In this document: positions 31,988 through 41,305 of the stretch, one piece after another | Numbering within the stretch: the stretch's first letter is position 1 | Layout of the letters: each line of letters starts with the position of its first letter | Assembly (NCBI GenBank): GCA_012517675.1 | Contig: JAAYUL010000119.1 | Span: 1 to 48,369, forward strand | DNA length: 48,369 nucleotides | Direction: 5' to 3' | Source: Clostridiales bacterium | Lineage (GTDB): Bacteria > Bacillota > Clostridia > Oscillospirales > Acutalibacteraceae | Translations under genes and position numbers: made by a program | Notes under the pieces: generated by a model | Seen by the model: the letters and a program-made list of their open reading frames with translations, nothing else | What the model was told of the DNA's origin: nothing | Database searches by the model: none

Positions 31988-34165
31988 ATGGCGTGGCCTT
32001 TGAAAACTTATGAAGACCTTCTGCGGCTGATGATGGAAAGTGAGCACGAATATGATATCAAGGTCATTGAGCGCGCTTATCAGCTTGCGCTGAAATCCCA
32101 CGAGGAGCAGAAGCGCCTTTCCGGTTCCCCCTATATTTCCCACCCTGTCGCGGTTGCCTGCATTCTGGTGGAGCTCGGCATGGACACCGAATCCGTTGCG
32201 GCCGGCCTTCTGCACGACGTGGTGGAGGACACCCCCGTCAGCCTTGACCAGATCCGGAAGGAGTTCGGAAATGAAATTGCAAATCTGACGGACGGCGTTA
32301 CAAAGCTGGGCCGCATTCCGTTTTCCTCGCGCGAACAGCAGCAGGCCGAAAACCTGCGGAAAATGCTGATTGCCATGGCGAACGACATCCGCGTCATCAT
32401 CATTAAGCTTGCCGACCGCCTGCATAATATGAGAACCATCGAGTTTATGCCTCCGCAGAAGCAGCGCGATAAGGCGCTGGAAAACATGGAGGTTTACGCA
32501 CCGATCGCGCACCGCCTTGGCATCCGGGCGGTCAAGGAGGAGCTGGAGGACCTTTCTCTGCGCTGCCTTGACCCCGTCGCCTATGAGGAAATTGAAAACA
32601 GCCTCGCGCTGCGCAGCAATGAACGCGCCGAGTTCATTGAACACACAAAAAAGAAAATCCGCGAACGGGTTTCCGTGCTGATTCCGAATGTGTATCTGGA
32701 AGGCCGCGTGAAGAGCATCAACGGCATCTACCGTAAAATGTTCATCCAGAACCACACCATGGATGAGATTTACGACATTTATGCGGTTCGCGTGATTGTG
32801 GATACGGTCAACGACTGCTACAACGTGCTGGGAATTATCCACGACATGTTCCGGCCCATCCCAAACCGGTTCAAGGATTATATTTCCACCCCGAAGCCGA
32901 ACCTGTACCAGTCGCTGCATACCACCGTGCTGAGCAAGGAAGGCATTCCCTTCGAGGTGCAGATCCGCACATGGGAAATGCATCATACGGCGGAATACGG
33001 CATTGCCGCCCACTGGAAATATAAGCTCGGGATCGGCGCCAAGAGCGGCGATTCGCTGGAACAGCGCCTGGTCTGGATTCGGCAGATGCTGGAAAATCAA
33101 AAGGACAACGAGGACGCCACCGATTTGGTCAGGACCATCAAATCCGACCTTGTTCCGGAGGAAGTGTTCGTGTTCACGCCGAAGGGCGAAGTGATCTGCC
33201 TGCCTTCCGGGTCGACGGTCATTGATTTTGCCTACGCCATTCACAGCGCGGTCGGAAACCGGATGACCGGCGCCAAGGTCGACAAACGGATCGTACCGCT
33301 CGACTACCGTGTGAAAACCGGAGAAATCGTGGAAATCCTGACTTCCAAGGAAGTGCGCGGCCCCAGCCGCGACTGGCTGAAAATCGTCCGGACCAGCGAA
33401 GCGCGCAGCAAAATCCGCGCGTGGTTCAAACGCGAAAAGCGGGACGAGAATATTGTGGAGGGCAGGGCGGAGATGGAACGCGAGTTCCGGCGCAACGGGA
33501 TTGAAATGACCGACGCGGAAACCGCCGCCCTTTTGGAAAAAATCGGAGCCAAGCAAAACTGTAAAACCGCGGACGACGTATATGCGGCCATCGGTTACGG
33601 CGGAATTCAGATCTGGAAAATCATTCCCAAAATCAAAGAGGATTATTTAAAAAGCAGGCATCAAACCTCCCCGGCGGAAACCGGCATGACGCAGAAGCCG
33701 GCGGCCCGAAAGGCGGCCAGCGGCGTTCTTGTGGACGGGATGGACAATTGCCTGATCAAGTTTTCACGCTGCTGCAATCCGCTTCCGGGCGACGAGATCA
33801 TCGGCTTTATCACGCGCGGCTTCGGGGTTTCCATTCACAAGCGTTCCTGCTCCAATGTGCCGCGCAAAATCGAGGAGGCCCCGGAGCCGGACCGCTGGGT
33901 ACCGGCTCACTGGGAGGGAGAGGTCAAGGAATCCTTTAAATCGACCCTTGAGATTATTGCGAACGACCGTTCCGGCCTGCTGGCGGATGTTACGCAGCAG
34001 CTTTTCAACATGCGCATTTTTATTCATTCGCTCAATTCGCGCGAAACACGCGACGGGAGCGCCGTAATCTATGCGACCATCACCATCAACGGGCTTGACC
34101 ATTTGCAGACCGTGATTTCCCGGCTGAGCAATATTGACGGGATCGTGTCGATTCGCCGTTCATAA
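31988..34165 (+). CDS. rel: Bifunctional (p)ppGpp synthetase/hydrolase Rel
   Basis: 725 residues with all domains of long RSH enzymes. The HD hydrolase (about 25-180) has H52 and H76-D77 in LLHDVVEDT. The synthetase (about 225-345) has GRVKSINGIYRKM and NLYQSLHTT. TGS follows (about 390-450), then a helical and zinc-finger region with RCCNPLPGDEIIGFITRGFGVSIHK, and a C-terminal ACT domain (about 650-725). Intact HD residues imply it both makes and breaks (p)ppGpp in the stringent response. The ATG follows GGCGGTGATAGT, 4 bases after recJ. Gene order recJ-rel-MBL-hemZ is common in Clostridia. Confidence 0.96.
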   Translation: MAWPLKTYEDLLRLMMESEHEYDIKVIERAYQLALKSHEEQKRLSGSPYISHPVAVACILVELGMDTESVAAGLLHDVVEDTPVSLDQIRKEFGNEIANLTDGVTKLGRIPFSSREQQQAENLRKMLIAMANDIRVIIIKLADRLHNMRTIEFMPPQKQRDKALENMEVYAPIAHRLGIRAVKEELEDLSLRCLDPVAYEEIENSLALRSNERAEFIEHTKKKIRERVSVLIPNVYLEGRVKSINGIYRKMFIQNHTMDEIYDIYAVRVIVDTVNDCYNVLGIIHDMFRPIPNRFKDYISTPKPNLYQSLHTTVLSKEGIPFEVQIRTWEMHHTAEYGIAAHWKYKLGIGAKSGDSLEQRLVWIRQMLENQKDNEDATDLVRTIKSDLVPEEVFVFTPKGEVICLPSGSTVIDFAYAIHSAVGNRMTGAKVDKRIVPLDYRVKTGEIVEILTSKEVRGPSRDWLKIVRTSEARSKIRAWFKREKRDENIVEGRAEMEREFRRNGIEMTDAETAALLEKIGAKQNCKTADDVYAAIGYGGIQIWKIIPKIKEDYLKSRHQTSPAETGMTQKPAARKAASGVLVDGMDNCLIKFSRCCNPLPGDEIIGFITRGFGVSIHKRSCSNVPRKIEEAPEPDRWVPAHWEGEVKESFKSTLEIIANDRSGLLADVTQQLFNMRIFIHSLNSRETRDGSAVIYATITINGLDHLQTVISRLSNIDGIVSIRRS

Positions 34166-34205
34166 TCGCCGCTGTTTTTTAATCAACTGAAAAGGACGGA
34201 ATCGA

Positions 34206-34850
34206 ATGAAGGTTACTAAAATTTCCGGGGGGCCGCTGCCGACCAACTGCTATCTTCTGAAGGATGAAGAAACAGGAGCCTGCGCGGTCATTGACCCCGG
34301 CTTTGAAAGCAGGGAACTGACCGACGCCATTCTTGCCGAGGGCGTGAAAAACGTTCGACTGATTTTATTGACTCACGGGCATTTCGACCATATTATGGGA
34401 GTCAACGCGGTGAAAGATCTGACGGGTGCGAAAATCTGCATTCATTCGGACGATTTGCTCTTTCTTCGCGACGACGCGCTGAACCTTTCCTCCATGATAC
34501 CTGTCCCGGTCAAACCGTTTTCCGCCGACACGGTTCTGAACGACGGCGATGTGATTCCTCTCGGTTCGTTGAAAATCCGTGTGATGCATACGCCCGGCCA
34601 CACGATCGGCAGCTGCTGCTACCTTGTCGGAGACGCTGCATTTACGGGCGACACGCTGATGAAATGCACCTGCGGCAGAACCGACTTTCCCACGGGGAAC
34701 TACCCGCAGATGCTGGAGTCGCTGCAAAGGCTGAAACACCTGGAAGGCGACTATCATATTTACCCCGGCCACGAAGGGGAGTCCACATTGGAATACGAAA
34801 GAAAAAATAATCCGTATATGGGAAACAACGCAAATGATTTTATTGATTGA
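34206..34850 (+). CDS. MBL-fold metallo-hydrolase (glyoxalase II-like)
   Basis: 214 residues. Metal site H57-x-H59-x-D61-H62 in LTHGHFDHIMG, further ligands in HTPGHTIGS and FTGDTL, and a final H in YPGHEGEST. This is the YcbL/glyoxalase II-like type, a cytoplasmic thioester or phosphodiester hydrolase whose substrate is not settled. It lies 40 bases after rel and overlaps hemZ by 17 bases; the ATG follows AAAAGGACGG. Confidence 0.9.
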   Translation: MKVTKISGGPLPTNCYLLKDEETGACAVIDPGFESRELTDAILAEGVKNVRLILLTHGHFDHIMGVNAVKDLTGAKICIHSDDLLFLRDDALNLSSMIPVPVKPFSADTVLNDGDVIPLGSLKIRVMHTPGHTIGSCCYLVGDAAFTGDTLMKCTCGRTDFPTGNYPQMLESLQRLKHLEGDYHIYPGHEGESTLEYERKNNPYMGNNANDFID

Positions 34851-36309
34851 CGGGCATTCCTTCCATTACGAAATGGAAAATCTGTGCCGCATTTTTTTTC
34901 CTTACCAAAAAATTCATGTGACGAAGGAGCCGTGCGGCGATCCGTTTACGGTGTATACCGGCCTTCGCCGAAAAGACGGGGCAATCACCCTTTTCGCGCG
35001 GGTCAAGTTTAACGGATGGGAAAAAAGCGCGGAGGACAGTATTTCGGAAAACGAAGATCAAAGCGAACCCGAACAGGAGCGCCGCATGGCCGTCGTACTG
35101 TTCGGGCTGCTTGTCGAATACTGCGGTTTTACGCCGAAATGGGGCATTATGACCGGCATCCGTCCCGTCAAGCTGATGCGGCTGACGGCTGCGGAAACCG
35201 GGCTGGAACAGGCGATGACAGATTTCCGGGAAAAATTTCTGGTTTCTCCGGAAAAGACGGAGCTTTGCAGACGGACCATGCGGAATGAGGAAAAGCTGCT
35301 GAAGCTTTCCCACTCGGAATCCTTCAGCCTTTACATTTCCATTCCGTTTTGTCCCACGCGCTGCGCGTACTGTTCGTTTGTCTCCTCTTCCGTTGAAAAA
35401 ACCATGAAAATGATTCCGGAGTATCTGTCCCTCCTTTGCAGGGAGCTTGCGCATACCGCGGAGATCGCAAAAGACCTGCATCTTCGCCTCGAGTCGGTTT
35501 ATGTCGGCGGCGGCACGCCGACCACACTTTCCGCAGAACAGCTGGAAACGCTTCTCGCGACGGTAAACCGCTGCTTTGACCTGACGTTTTGCAGGGAATT
35601 CACGGTGGAGGCCGGAAGGCCGGACACCATTTCCCCGGAAAAGCTCAACGCGCTGAAAAGCGGCGGCGTAACGCGCATCAGCATCAATCCGCAGACCCTG
35701 AACGACGCGGTGCTCAACCGCATTGGGCGAAGGCACACCACGGCGCAGACGCTTTCCGCTTTCGCGCTCGCCCGCAGCCTTGGTTTCGGCAATATCAATA
35801 TGGACCTGATCGTCGGACTTCCCGGGGACACGCTTCCGAGCTTTCGCTCCACGATGGACGGTGTTCTCCGTCTGGATCCGGAAAGCGTTACCGTGCATAC
35901 GCTTGCGTTGAAACGTTCCTCCAGCATTTTTCAGGATGAATCCAGGCCCGCGGAAAACGAAGCGGAGTTGCCGGCACAAATGCTCGAATACGCGGACCGC
36001 CGGCTTGCGGAGCACGGATATGAGCCGTATTACCTTTACCGCCAGAGCCGTATGGTGGGCAATCTGGAAAATACCGGATGGGCAAAGCCCGGGTTTGAAA
36101 GCCCGTACAATGTGTATATCATGGATGAAACCCATTCGATTCTGGCCTGCGGGGCAGGCGCTTCCACCAAGCTGCGCGACCCGAATTCCGAGCGGATCGA
36201 ACGCATTTTTAACTTTAAATACCCATATGAATATATCAGCCGCTTTGAGGAAATGATGAGTAGAAAAGATCAGGTGAAAGCTGTTTATGGCCAATTTCAT
36301 CACATATGA
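34834..36309 (+). CDS. hemZ: HemZ, coproporphyrinogen dehydrogenase-like radical SAM protein
   Basis: 491 residues. The N-terminal domain typical of HemZ (about 1-165) precedes a radical SAM core with ISIPFCPTRCAYCSF (C-x3-C-x2-C), GGGTPTTLS, and the HemN-type NMDLIVGLPGD and a Tyr-rich end (YEPYYLYRQSRMVGNLEN). HemZ has been linked to oxygen-independent coproporphyrinogen oxidation, though clostridial members occur without full heme pathways and may act otherwise, for instance as heme chaperones. It overlaps the gene before by 17 bases and the kinase gene by 23, so it is tightly coupled in the operon. Confidence 0.92.
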   Translation: MILLIDGHSFHYEMENLCRIFFPYQKIHVTKEPCGDPFTVYTGLRRKDGAITLFARVKFNGWEKSAEDSISENEDQSEPEQERRMAVVLFGLLVEYCGFTPKWGIMTGIRPVKLMRLTAAETGLEQAMTDFREKFLVSPEKTELCRRTMRNEEKLLKLSHSESFSLYISIPFCPTRCAYCSFVSSSVEKTMKMIPEYLSLLCRELAHTAEIAKDLHLRLESVYVGGGTPTTLSAEQLETLLATVNRCFDLTFCREFTVEAGRPDTISPEKLNALKSGGVTRISINPQTLNDAVLNRIGRRHTTAQTLSAFALARSLGFGNINMDLIVGLPGDTLPSFRSTMDGVLRLDPESVTVHTLALKRSSSIFQDESRPAENEAELPAQMLEYADRRLAEHGYEPYYLYRQSRMVGNLENTGWAKPGFESPYNVYIMDETHSILACGAGASTKLRDPNSERIERIFNFKYPYEYISRFEEMMSRKDQVKAVYGQFHHI

Positions 36310-37228
36310 AAACGATTTAAACCGCATTAATCTGGATGCCCGCCGCTCGCCTGAAAATTTCGTGAAAAAAACAGAAGAAGCTTTTAACCGGAATTTGCGC
36401 CATGTTGCGCGCGAGATAGCGGCTTATCGGAAAGGCTGCCGGCTGGTGATTCTGTTCGGGCCTTCCAGCAGCGGGAAAACGACCACTTCCCATTTGCTGC
36501 ACCGCGCGTTTCACAAAATCGGGATTGCTTCATCGGTTCTTTCGCTCGATGATTTTTACCTTTGCGAAAGCCGGGTGCCTTTGCTCCCGAACGGCCGGCA
36601 CGATTATGAATCGCTGCAGGCGCTGGATATTCCGGAGCTGAGGCAATGCCTGAAAAATCTGATTGAACATCAAGTCTGCGACATGCCCGTCTATGATTTT
36701 GAAACCAAGCGCCCCTCCGGCCGCAAAAGACATGTGGAGCTTGGGGAAAACGGAATCGCCGTCGTCGAAGGAATCCATGCGCTGAACCCGCTGATTACGA
36801 ACGAACTGCCCGCCGAAAAGATCCGGACGATCTATATCGGCGTTGAGCAGGGAATCCAAAACGGAGGGAAAGAGCTTTTCACGCCGAACGATATGCGACT
36901 GGTGCGCCGGATTGTGCGCGATGATTTGTTTCGCGGCGCCGACGCGGAGCAAACGCTCTCCATATGGCATGTCGTACTGGAAGGCGAAAAGGAATTCATC
37001 AGGCCCTTTCAGGACAAAGCCGATTATTTCATCAATTCCCTTCATCCGTATGAATCCTGTGTGCTGAAGGAAAGGGCCGCGGCGCTTCTGCACGGAGTGC
37101 CGGAGTCGAGCGCGCAGTATGATCCGGCGCGGAAAATGCTCGGCGTTCTTTCTCAGTTTGAATCGATCAGCAGCGGGCTGGTGCCGGAAAATTCCATTCT
37201 TCGTGAATTTATGGGGAAGGGAAGATAA
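36287..37228 (+). CDS. Uridine kinase-like nucleoside kinase
   Basis: 313 residues. P-loop GPSSSGKTT (58-66), then LDDFYL (the Asp of the kinase site), and VVEGIHALNP as in uridine kinase/phosphoribulokinase-like enzymes. It would phosphorylate a nucleoside with ATP or GTP. The clostridial group often has an N-terminal TGS-like domain; here only about 50 residues precede the P-loop, so this is the short form. Last gene of the recJ run, starting inside hemZ. Confidence 0.88.
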   Translation: MANFITYENDLNRINLDARRSPENFVKKTEEAFNRNLRHVAREIAAYRKGCRLVILFGPSSSGKTTTSHLLHRAFHKIGIASSVLSLDDFYLCESRVPLLPNGRHDYESLQALDIPELRQCLKNLIEHQVCDMPVYDFETKRPSGRKRHVELGENGIAVVEGIHALNPLITNELPAEKIRTIYIGVEQGIQNGGKELFTPNDMRLVRRIVRDDLFRGADAEQTLSIWHVVLEGEKEFIRPFQDKADYFINSLHPYESCVLKERAAALLHGVPESSAQYDPARKMLGVLSQFESISSGLVPENSILREFMGKGR

Positions 37229-37242
37229 TGGAATCAATCATA

Positions 37243-37272
37243 TTGCATTTTCTGTTTGTTACGTGCTATAAT
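37243..37272 (+). promoter_or_regulatory. Promoter of the zinc-ribbon gene
   Basis: TTGCAT (37243-37248), an 18-base spacer and TATAAT (37267-37272) with TGC before it. Confidence 0.7.
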
Positions 37273-37304
37273 TGATAAAAGAAAACACGAGGAGGAGTGT
37301 TGTT

Positions 37305-37670
37305 ATGGGACTGTTTGAAGACGTTGTAGTAAATGCGAAGTCGGCAGTTAATGTGGTCGGGAAAAAAGCCGGTCAGATTGTTGATATTTCCAAGCTCAGG
37401 ATCAGCGCGGCCGATTTGAACAATGAAATATCGAAGCGCTACGAATCGCTTGGCAGAACAGTGTACGAAGCGAAAAAGACGGATAACGATTCTTCCGAGT
37501 TGGTCAATGAATGCATTACCGCCATCGACGATTTATACGAACAGCTTGACGCGGTCAACGAGCAGCTGGTCGCAATGCGCGCAAAGCTGGTTTGCAAAAG
37601 CTGCGGGGAAGAAAATCCGCAAACGGCGGTTTACTGCAATAAATGCGGACATAAGCTTTCAGATGACTGA
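37305..37670 (+). CDS. Zinc-ribbon coiled-coil protein
   Basis: 121 residues from ATG 37305, after CGAGGAGGAG. The N-terminal two thirds are helical with a heptad-like middle (ADLNNEISKRYESLGRTVYEAK and DDLYEQLDAVNEQLVAM). The C-terminus is a zinc ribbon, CKSC-x11-CNKC. It begins MGLFEDVVVNAKSAV, an amphipathic start that may touch the membrane. Common in Clostridia, function unknown. Own promoter and terminator. Confidence 0.85.
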   Translation: MGLFEDVVVNAKSAVNVVGKKAGQIVDISKLRISAADLNNEISKRYESLGRTVYEAKKTDNDSSELVNECITAIDDLYEQLDAVNEQLVAMRAKLVCKSCGEENPQTAVYCNKCGHKLSDD

Positions 37671-37703
37671 CCGGTTCGGCAATCAATTCGGCAATCAATA
37701 TTG

Positions 37704-37728
37704 AAGAGGGGCTGCCGCCCCTCTTTTT
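37704..37728 (+). terminator. Terminator of the zinc-ribbon gene
   Basis: AAGAGGGGC (37704-37712) and GCCCCTCTT (37717-37725) form a stem with a four-base loop and a run of Ts. Just before it lies an exact 12-base direct duplication (37675-37698). Confidence 0.88.
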
Positions 37729-37828
37729 CCATGTTCCTTAAAGTTCATATTCTCTTCATCATTTTAATATAATTTAGTTATAAAATAAAAATTCATAGTA
37801 CCCCAAAACAGGAAACGGATGTGTCGCA

Positions 37829-39592
37829 ATGAATGAAAACAGAGCGGGCACAGTCAAAAAGCAGAGCTTTTTGCATGGGGCCTTGATCCTAATTGTCGCA
37901 ATCGCGCTGGTCAAAATCATCGGCGCTCTTTTTAAAATCCCTCTGGCGTGGATTCTCACCCCGGTGGGGAACGGGTATTTCGGGAATGCGTATTCCCTCT
38001 ATTTCCCGATCTTCAGCCTTGCCACCGCTGGCTTTCCGATTGCCATATCGCGCCTTGTTTCGGAAAATTCCGCGCTGGGCCGTTACCGTGACATCAGGCA
38101 GATTCACACGGTTTCCATCAAAATTTTTCTGCTTTTGGGCGTTGTGGCTTTTTCCGTTATGTTTTTCGGCGCAAAGCCTTATGTCGATTATGCGGTCAGC
38201 AACAATCCCCAAAACGCGCTTCCCGCGATTTACGCGCTTGCGCCGGCCGTCTTTTTCAACAGCTTGATGGCGATTTACCGCGGCTATTACGAAGGCCTGC
38301 GCAACATGTACCCTACCGCGATTTCCGAGATTATAGAAGCTTTGTCCAAGTTGCTTTTCGGGCTGGTCGGCGCTTTTATGGTCATCCGGATCGGGATGAA
38401 CCAGTACGCCGCCACCCAAACGGTGTTCGGCGTAAAATACGCTTCCGAAGAGTACGCGCGGCTGGCCACGCTCCCATACGCGGCGGCGGCGGCGATTTTC
38501 GGTGTTACCGTCGGCTCCGTGGTCGGGTTTATCTTTTTGTTTCTGTACCATAAAAAGAACGGCGACGGGATTACGCGCGAAATGCTCAAGGCCTCTCCGC
38601 GTCCGCATGCCATGAAGGTGACGACGTCCCGTCTGATCCGCACGGCGATTCCGATTGCGCTGGGTTCGCTGGCCGTCAACCTTTCCACCCTCATCGACGG
38701 TACTTTTTTGCAAAAGCGCGTGAACGACATCATGTACACGCATCCGAATGTGATCTTGACCATGTATAAAAGCGTGCTGACTCAGGAAGTAATAAAAACA
38801 AACACGGTCCCGAACTTTTTGTTCGGATGCTTTAATAACGCTTCCACGCTGTTCATGCTTGTTCCCGCCATTACGCAGGCGTTCGGCGTCAGCGCGCTGC
38901 CGAATGTGACGGAGGCGTGGACGGGAAAGAATCCAAGAAAAATCAGAAAAAGCATTGAAACCGTTCTGCGCATCGTCGCGATGATCACGATTCCCGCCGG
39001 ACTCGGGCTTTCCGTGCTTTCCACGCCGATCGCCTGGCTGATTTACGGCAGCCGGAACGCGCCGTCCGTAACCGGACAGATTCTGACGCTGCTTGGGCTG
39101 GGCGCCATCTTCGCCGCCATGAGCACGCCAATCAACAGCATGCTGCAGGCGGTCGGCCGCGTGGATATCCCGGTCAAGCTGCTGGTGTGCGGCCTTGCCA
39201 TCAAGCTGGTCCTGAACTATACGCTGGTCGGCATTCCTGAAATCAACGTGATGGGCGCCGGCACGGGCACACTGGTGTGCTACCTCTTTATCACGGTTTT
39301 CGCCCTGTTTTTCCTTTGCAGGGAAACAAAGATCGTTCCGAACTTTGTTTCGATATTCCTTAAACCGTTTCTGGCTTCCGTCATTTGCGTAACGGTGGCG
39401 TTTTTTGTGCAGAAATTCGGCGCCGCGGTGGTTCCCGGAAAAATCGCGACCCTTGCCGCTATCGCGGTTGCGGGCGTCATTTATATAATGTGTTTGCTGT
39501 GGTTTAAGGCGCTGCATAAGAGCGATATTATTATGCTTCCAAAAGGACAAAAAATTGCAAAAATACTTGAAAAACATAATTGGATAAGGTAG
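37829..39592 (+). CDS. SpoVB/YabM-like MOP-family flippase
   Basis: 587 residues, about 14 membrane helices, a polysaccharide/lipid II flippase of the MurJ/SpoVB/YabM group. Typical signs are the start GALILIVAIALVKIIGALFKIPLAWIL and YRGYYEGLRNMYPTAISEIIEA. It may carry a lipid-linked wall or spore-cortex precursor across the membrane. Its place directly before mazG matches yabM-yabN in Bacillus, which favours a YabM-type role. ATG 37829 has little ribosome-site sequence before it. Confidence 0.9.
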   Translation: MNENRAGTVKKQSFLHGALILIVAIALVKIIGALFKIPLAWILTPVGNGYFGNAYSLYFPIFSLATAGFPIAISRLVSENSALGRYRDIRQIHTVSIKIFLLLGVVAFSVMFFGAKPYVDYAVSNNPQNALPAIYALAPAVFFNSLMAIYRGYYEGLRNMYPTAISEIIEALSKLLFGLVGAFMVIRIGMNQYAATQTVFGVKYASEEYARLATLPYAAAAAIFGVTVGSVVGFIFLFLYHKKNGDGITREMLKASPRPHAMKVTTSRLIRTAIPIALGSLAVNLSTLIDGTFLQKRVNDIMYTHPNVILTMYKSVLTQEVIKTNTVPNFLFGCFNNASTLFMLVPAITQAFGVSALPNVTEAWTGKNPRKIRKSIETVLRIVAMITIPAGLGLSVLSTPIAWLIYGSRNAPSVTGQILTLLGLGAIFAAMSTPINSMLQAVGRVDIPVKLLVCGLAIKLVLNYTLVGIPEINVMGAGTGTLVCYLFITVFALFFLCRETKIVPNFVSIFLKPFLASVICVTVAFFVQKFGAAVVPGKIATLAAIAVAGVIYIMCLLWFKALHKSDIIMLPKGQKIAKILEKHNWIR

Positions 39593-39622
39593 AATAGTAG
39601 CAGTTTAGCTGACGATTCATCC

Positions 39623-40429
39623 ATGGGGGCAGTAAACTTGGAATTTAAACGAAAAGATCAATATGAAATCGACGATCTGCTGCAAATCATGAAGATTCTG
39701 CGGTCCCCGGACGGCTGTCCGTGGGACCGGGAACAGAACCATGAAAGCATCCGCAACTGCATGATTGAGGAAACCTACGAGGCAGTGGAAGCGATCGATA
39801 CGGGCGACGGCGCGCTTTTAAAAGAAGAGCTCGGCGATGTGCTGTTACAGGTGGTTTTCCACTGTGAGTTGGAGCGGGAAAAGCACAGCTTTGATTTTTC
39901 AGATGTTGTGGACGGAATTTCGAAAAAAATGATTGTCCGTCATCCCCATGTTTTCGGGGATGTTTCCGTCAGCAGTTCCGACGAGGTTCTGGTGAACTGG
40001 GACGCGATCAAAAAGCAGACCAAGGGGCAGAATACGCAGGCCGATGTTTTAAAGAGCGTGTCAAAGGCGCTGCCTGCTTTAATGCGGAGCGCAAAAGTGC
40101 AGGGCAAAGCGGCTAAAGTCGGCTTTGACTGGCCCGATGTTTCGGGAGCGCTGCAGAAGGTGGAGGAAGAAACTGCCGAGCTGAAGGAAGCGGTTGCTTC
40201 CGGCGTAGCTGAAAATTGCGGGGAAGAGCTGGGCGATCTTTTGTTTTCCGTTGTCAATGCGGCGAGATTTTTAAAGGTGGAGCCGGAACAGGCGTTGAGC
40301 GCCGCCTGCGACAAGTTTATCGCAAGGTTTCAGATGATGGAGCAGCTTGCGGCCGGGCGCGGAACGGATCTTGCTTCGCTGAGTTTAAACGAACTGGATT
40401 CGCTGTGGAATAAAGCGAAAGGAAAATAA
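39623..40429 (+). CDS. mazG: MazG nucleoside triphosphate pyrophosphohydrolase
   Basis: 268 residues if started at ATG 39623. TTG 39638, with GGGGGC 6-11 bases before it, is an alternative giving 263. Two MazG domains: the first with LRSPDGCPWDREQ and the Mg-binding EETYEAVEAI and EELGDVLLQ, the second with EEETAELKEA and EELGDLLFSVVN. It hydrolyses non-canonical or excess NTPs to NMP and PPi. The Bacillus counterpart YabN has an extra N-terminal methylase domain, missing here. Confidence 0.93.
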   Translation: MGAVNLEFKRKDQYEIDDLLQIMKILRSPDGCPWDREQNHESIRNCMIEETYEAVEAIDTGDGALLKEELGDVLLQVVFHCELEREKHSFDFSDVVDGISKKMIVRHPHVFGDVSVSSSDEVLVNWDAIKKQTKGQNTQADVLKSVSKALPALMRSAKVQGKAAKVGFDWPDVSGALQKVEEETAELKEAVASGVAENCGEELGDLLFSVVNAARFLKVEPEQALSAACDKFIARFQMMEQLAAGRGTDLASLSLNELDSLWNKAKGK

Positions 40430-40430
40430 A

Positions 40431-40460
40431 TTCTCAGCTTTTGCTGTTGAATAATAAAAT
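40431..40460 (+). promoter_or_regulatory. Possible promoter of hup
   Basis: TTCTCA (40431-40436), an 18-base spacer and TAAAAT (40455-40460), 19 bases before the hup start. A separate promoter would suit an abundant protein. Confidence 0.4.
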
Positions 40461-40478
40461 TACGGAGGTTATAATTCA

Positions 40479-40754
40479 ATGAATAAGACAGAATTAATCA
40501 CTGCTGTTGCAGAAAAAACAGGAATGTCCAAAAAGGATGCAGAAAATTCCGTTAACGCGGTTCTTGACACCATTGTTTCCGCGGTTGCCAACAACGAAAA
40601 GGTTCAGATCGTCGGCTTCGGCACGTTCGAGGTTCGGGAACGCAGCGAAAGGCAGGGCCGCGACCCGAGAACGAATTCCCCGATCACCATTCCGGCTTCC
40701 AGAGTGCCTGCATTTAAGGCCGGCAAGGCATTTAAAGACGCAACAGCGAAATAA
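40479..40754 (+). CDS. hup: HU family DNA-binding protein
   Basis: 91 residues, a typical HU: MNKTELI start, IVGFGTFEVRERSERQGRDPRT (the beta-arm entry), and PAFKAGKAFKDA at the end. It bends and compacts DNA as a dimer. The ATG follows ACGGAGGTT. It lies between mazG and rqcP, interrupting the order known from Bacillus, and has a strong terminator behind it. Confidence 0.97.
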   Translation: MNKTELITAVAEKTGMSKKDAENSVNAVLDTIVSAVANNEKVQIVGFGTFEVRERSERQGRDPRTNSPITIPASRVPAFKAGKAFKDATAK

Positions 40755-40775
40755 GATTTATTCTATCAGTATTTG

Positions 40776-40811
40776 AGAGGCTGTAAACAATGGTGTTACA
40801 GCCTCTTGTTT
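40776..40811 (+). terminator. Terminator after hup
   Basis: AGAGGCTGTAA (40776-40786) and TTACAGCCTCT (40796-40806) form a perfect 11-base stem, then TGTTTT. The following 180 bases before rqcP show nothing I can name. Confidence 0.85.
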
Positions 40812-40987
40812 TCATTGGCCTTGTTTGTAAAATGGATCGTATTCCGTCCCGGATAAAATTGGGTCCGCCCGTGTCAGAAATGCCCGGCATGCAACCGGTA
40901 TTCCTGCGCTTTTTCTTGTCGGCCACCGTTTTATTTCGGGAACCCTTCGATCCTTCCTTTACAAACAGGGCATGGAAAGGATGTTTT

Positions 40988-41248
40988 ATGAGGCTTGATA
41001 AGTATTTAAAAGTTTCCAGAATCATTAAGCGCCGCACAGTGGCAAACGAAGCCTGCGACGCGGGAAGAGTGTTGGTCAACGGAAAGCCGGCCCGCGCCTC
41101 TTACGACGTAAAACAGGGCGACGTGATGGAATTGCAGCTTGGTTCCCGCTGCATCCGCGCGCAGGTTGTCAGTGTCAACGAATATGCCCGGAAGGAAAAC
41201 GCGGAGGAAATGTATAAAATTCTGTCCGACGAGCCGAAAACGCTTTAG
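40988..41248 (+). CDS. rqcP: S4-domain RNA-binding protein RqcP (YabO/HslR-like)
   Basis: 86 residues from ATG 40988, after GAAAGGATG. An S4 domain covers most of it: MRLDKYLKVSRIIKRRTVANEACDAG, then VLVNGKPARASYDVKQGD. In Bacillus, RqcP works with RqcH in adding alanine tails to stalled nascent chains on 50S subunits. Gene order (before yabP) supports the YabO identity. Confidence 0.93.
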   Translation: MRLDKYLKVSRIIKRRTVANEACDAGRVLVNGKPARASYDVKQGDVMELQLGSRCIRAQVVSVNEYARKENAEEMYKILSDEPKTL

Positions 41249-41305
41249 TATATGTCCCCTTGCCTGTGCATACAAATTGGTAGAAACAGGTAGGAGGTAA
41301 TGCAG

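Noticed and set aside
31946-33556. Long minus-strand open frame (536 codons) opposite rel
   Set aside because: Antisense shadow of the rel gene caused by its GC-rich third positions; no ribosome site and no recognisable motif.
37675-37698. Exact 12-base tandem duplication
   Set aside because: Only two copies, just after a stop codon and before a terminator; most simply a replication slip without function.
37889-39577. Long minus-strand open frame (562 codons) opposite the flippase
   Set aside because: The translation is Arg/His/Gln-rich without domains, as expected of a shadow frame, while the plus strand encodes a clear membrane protein.
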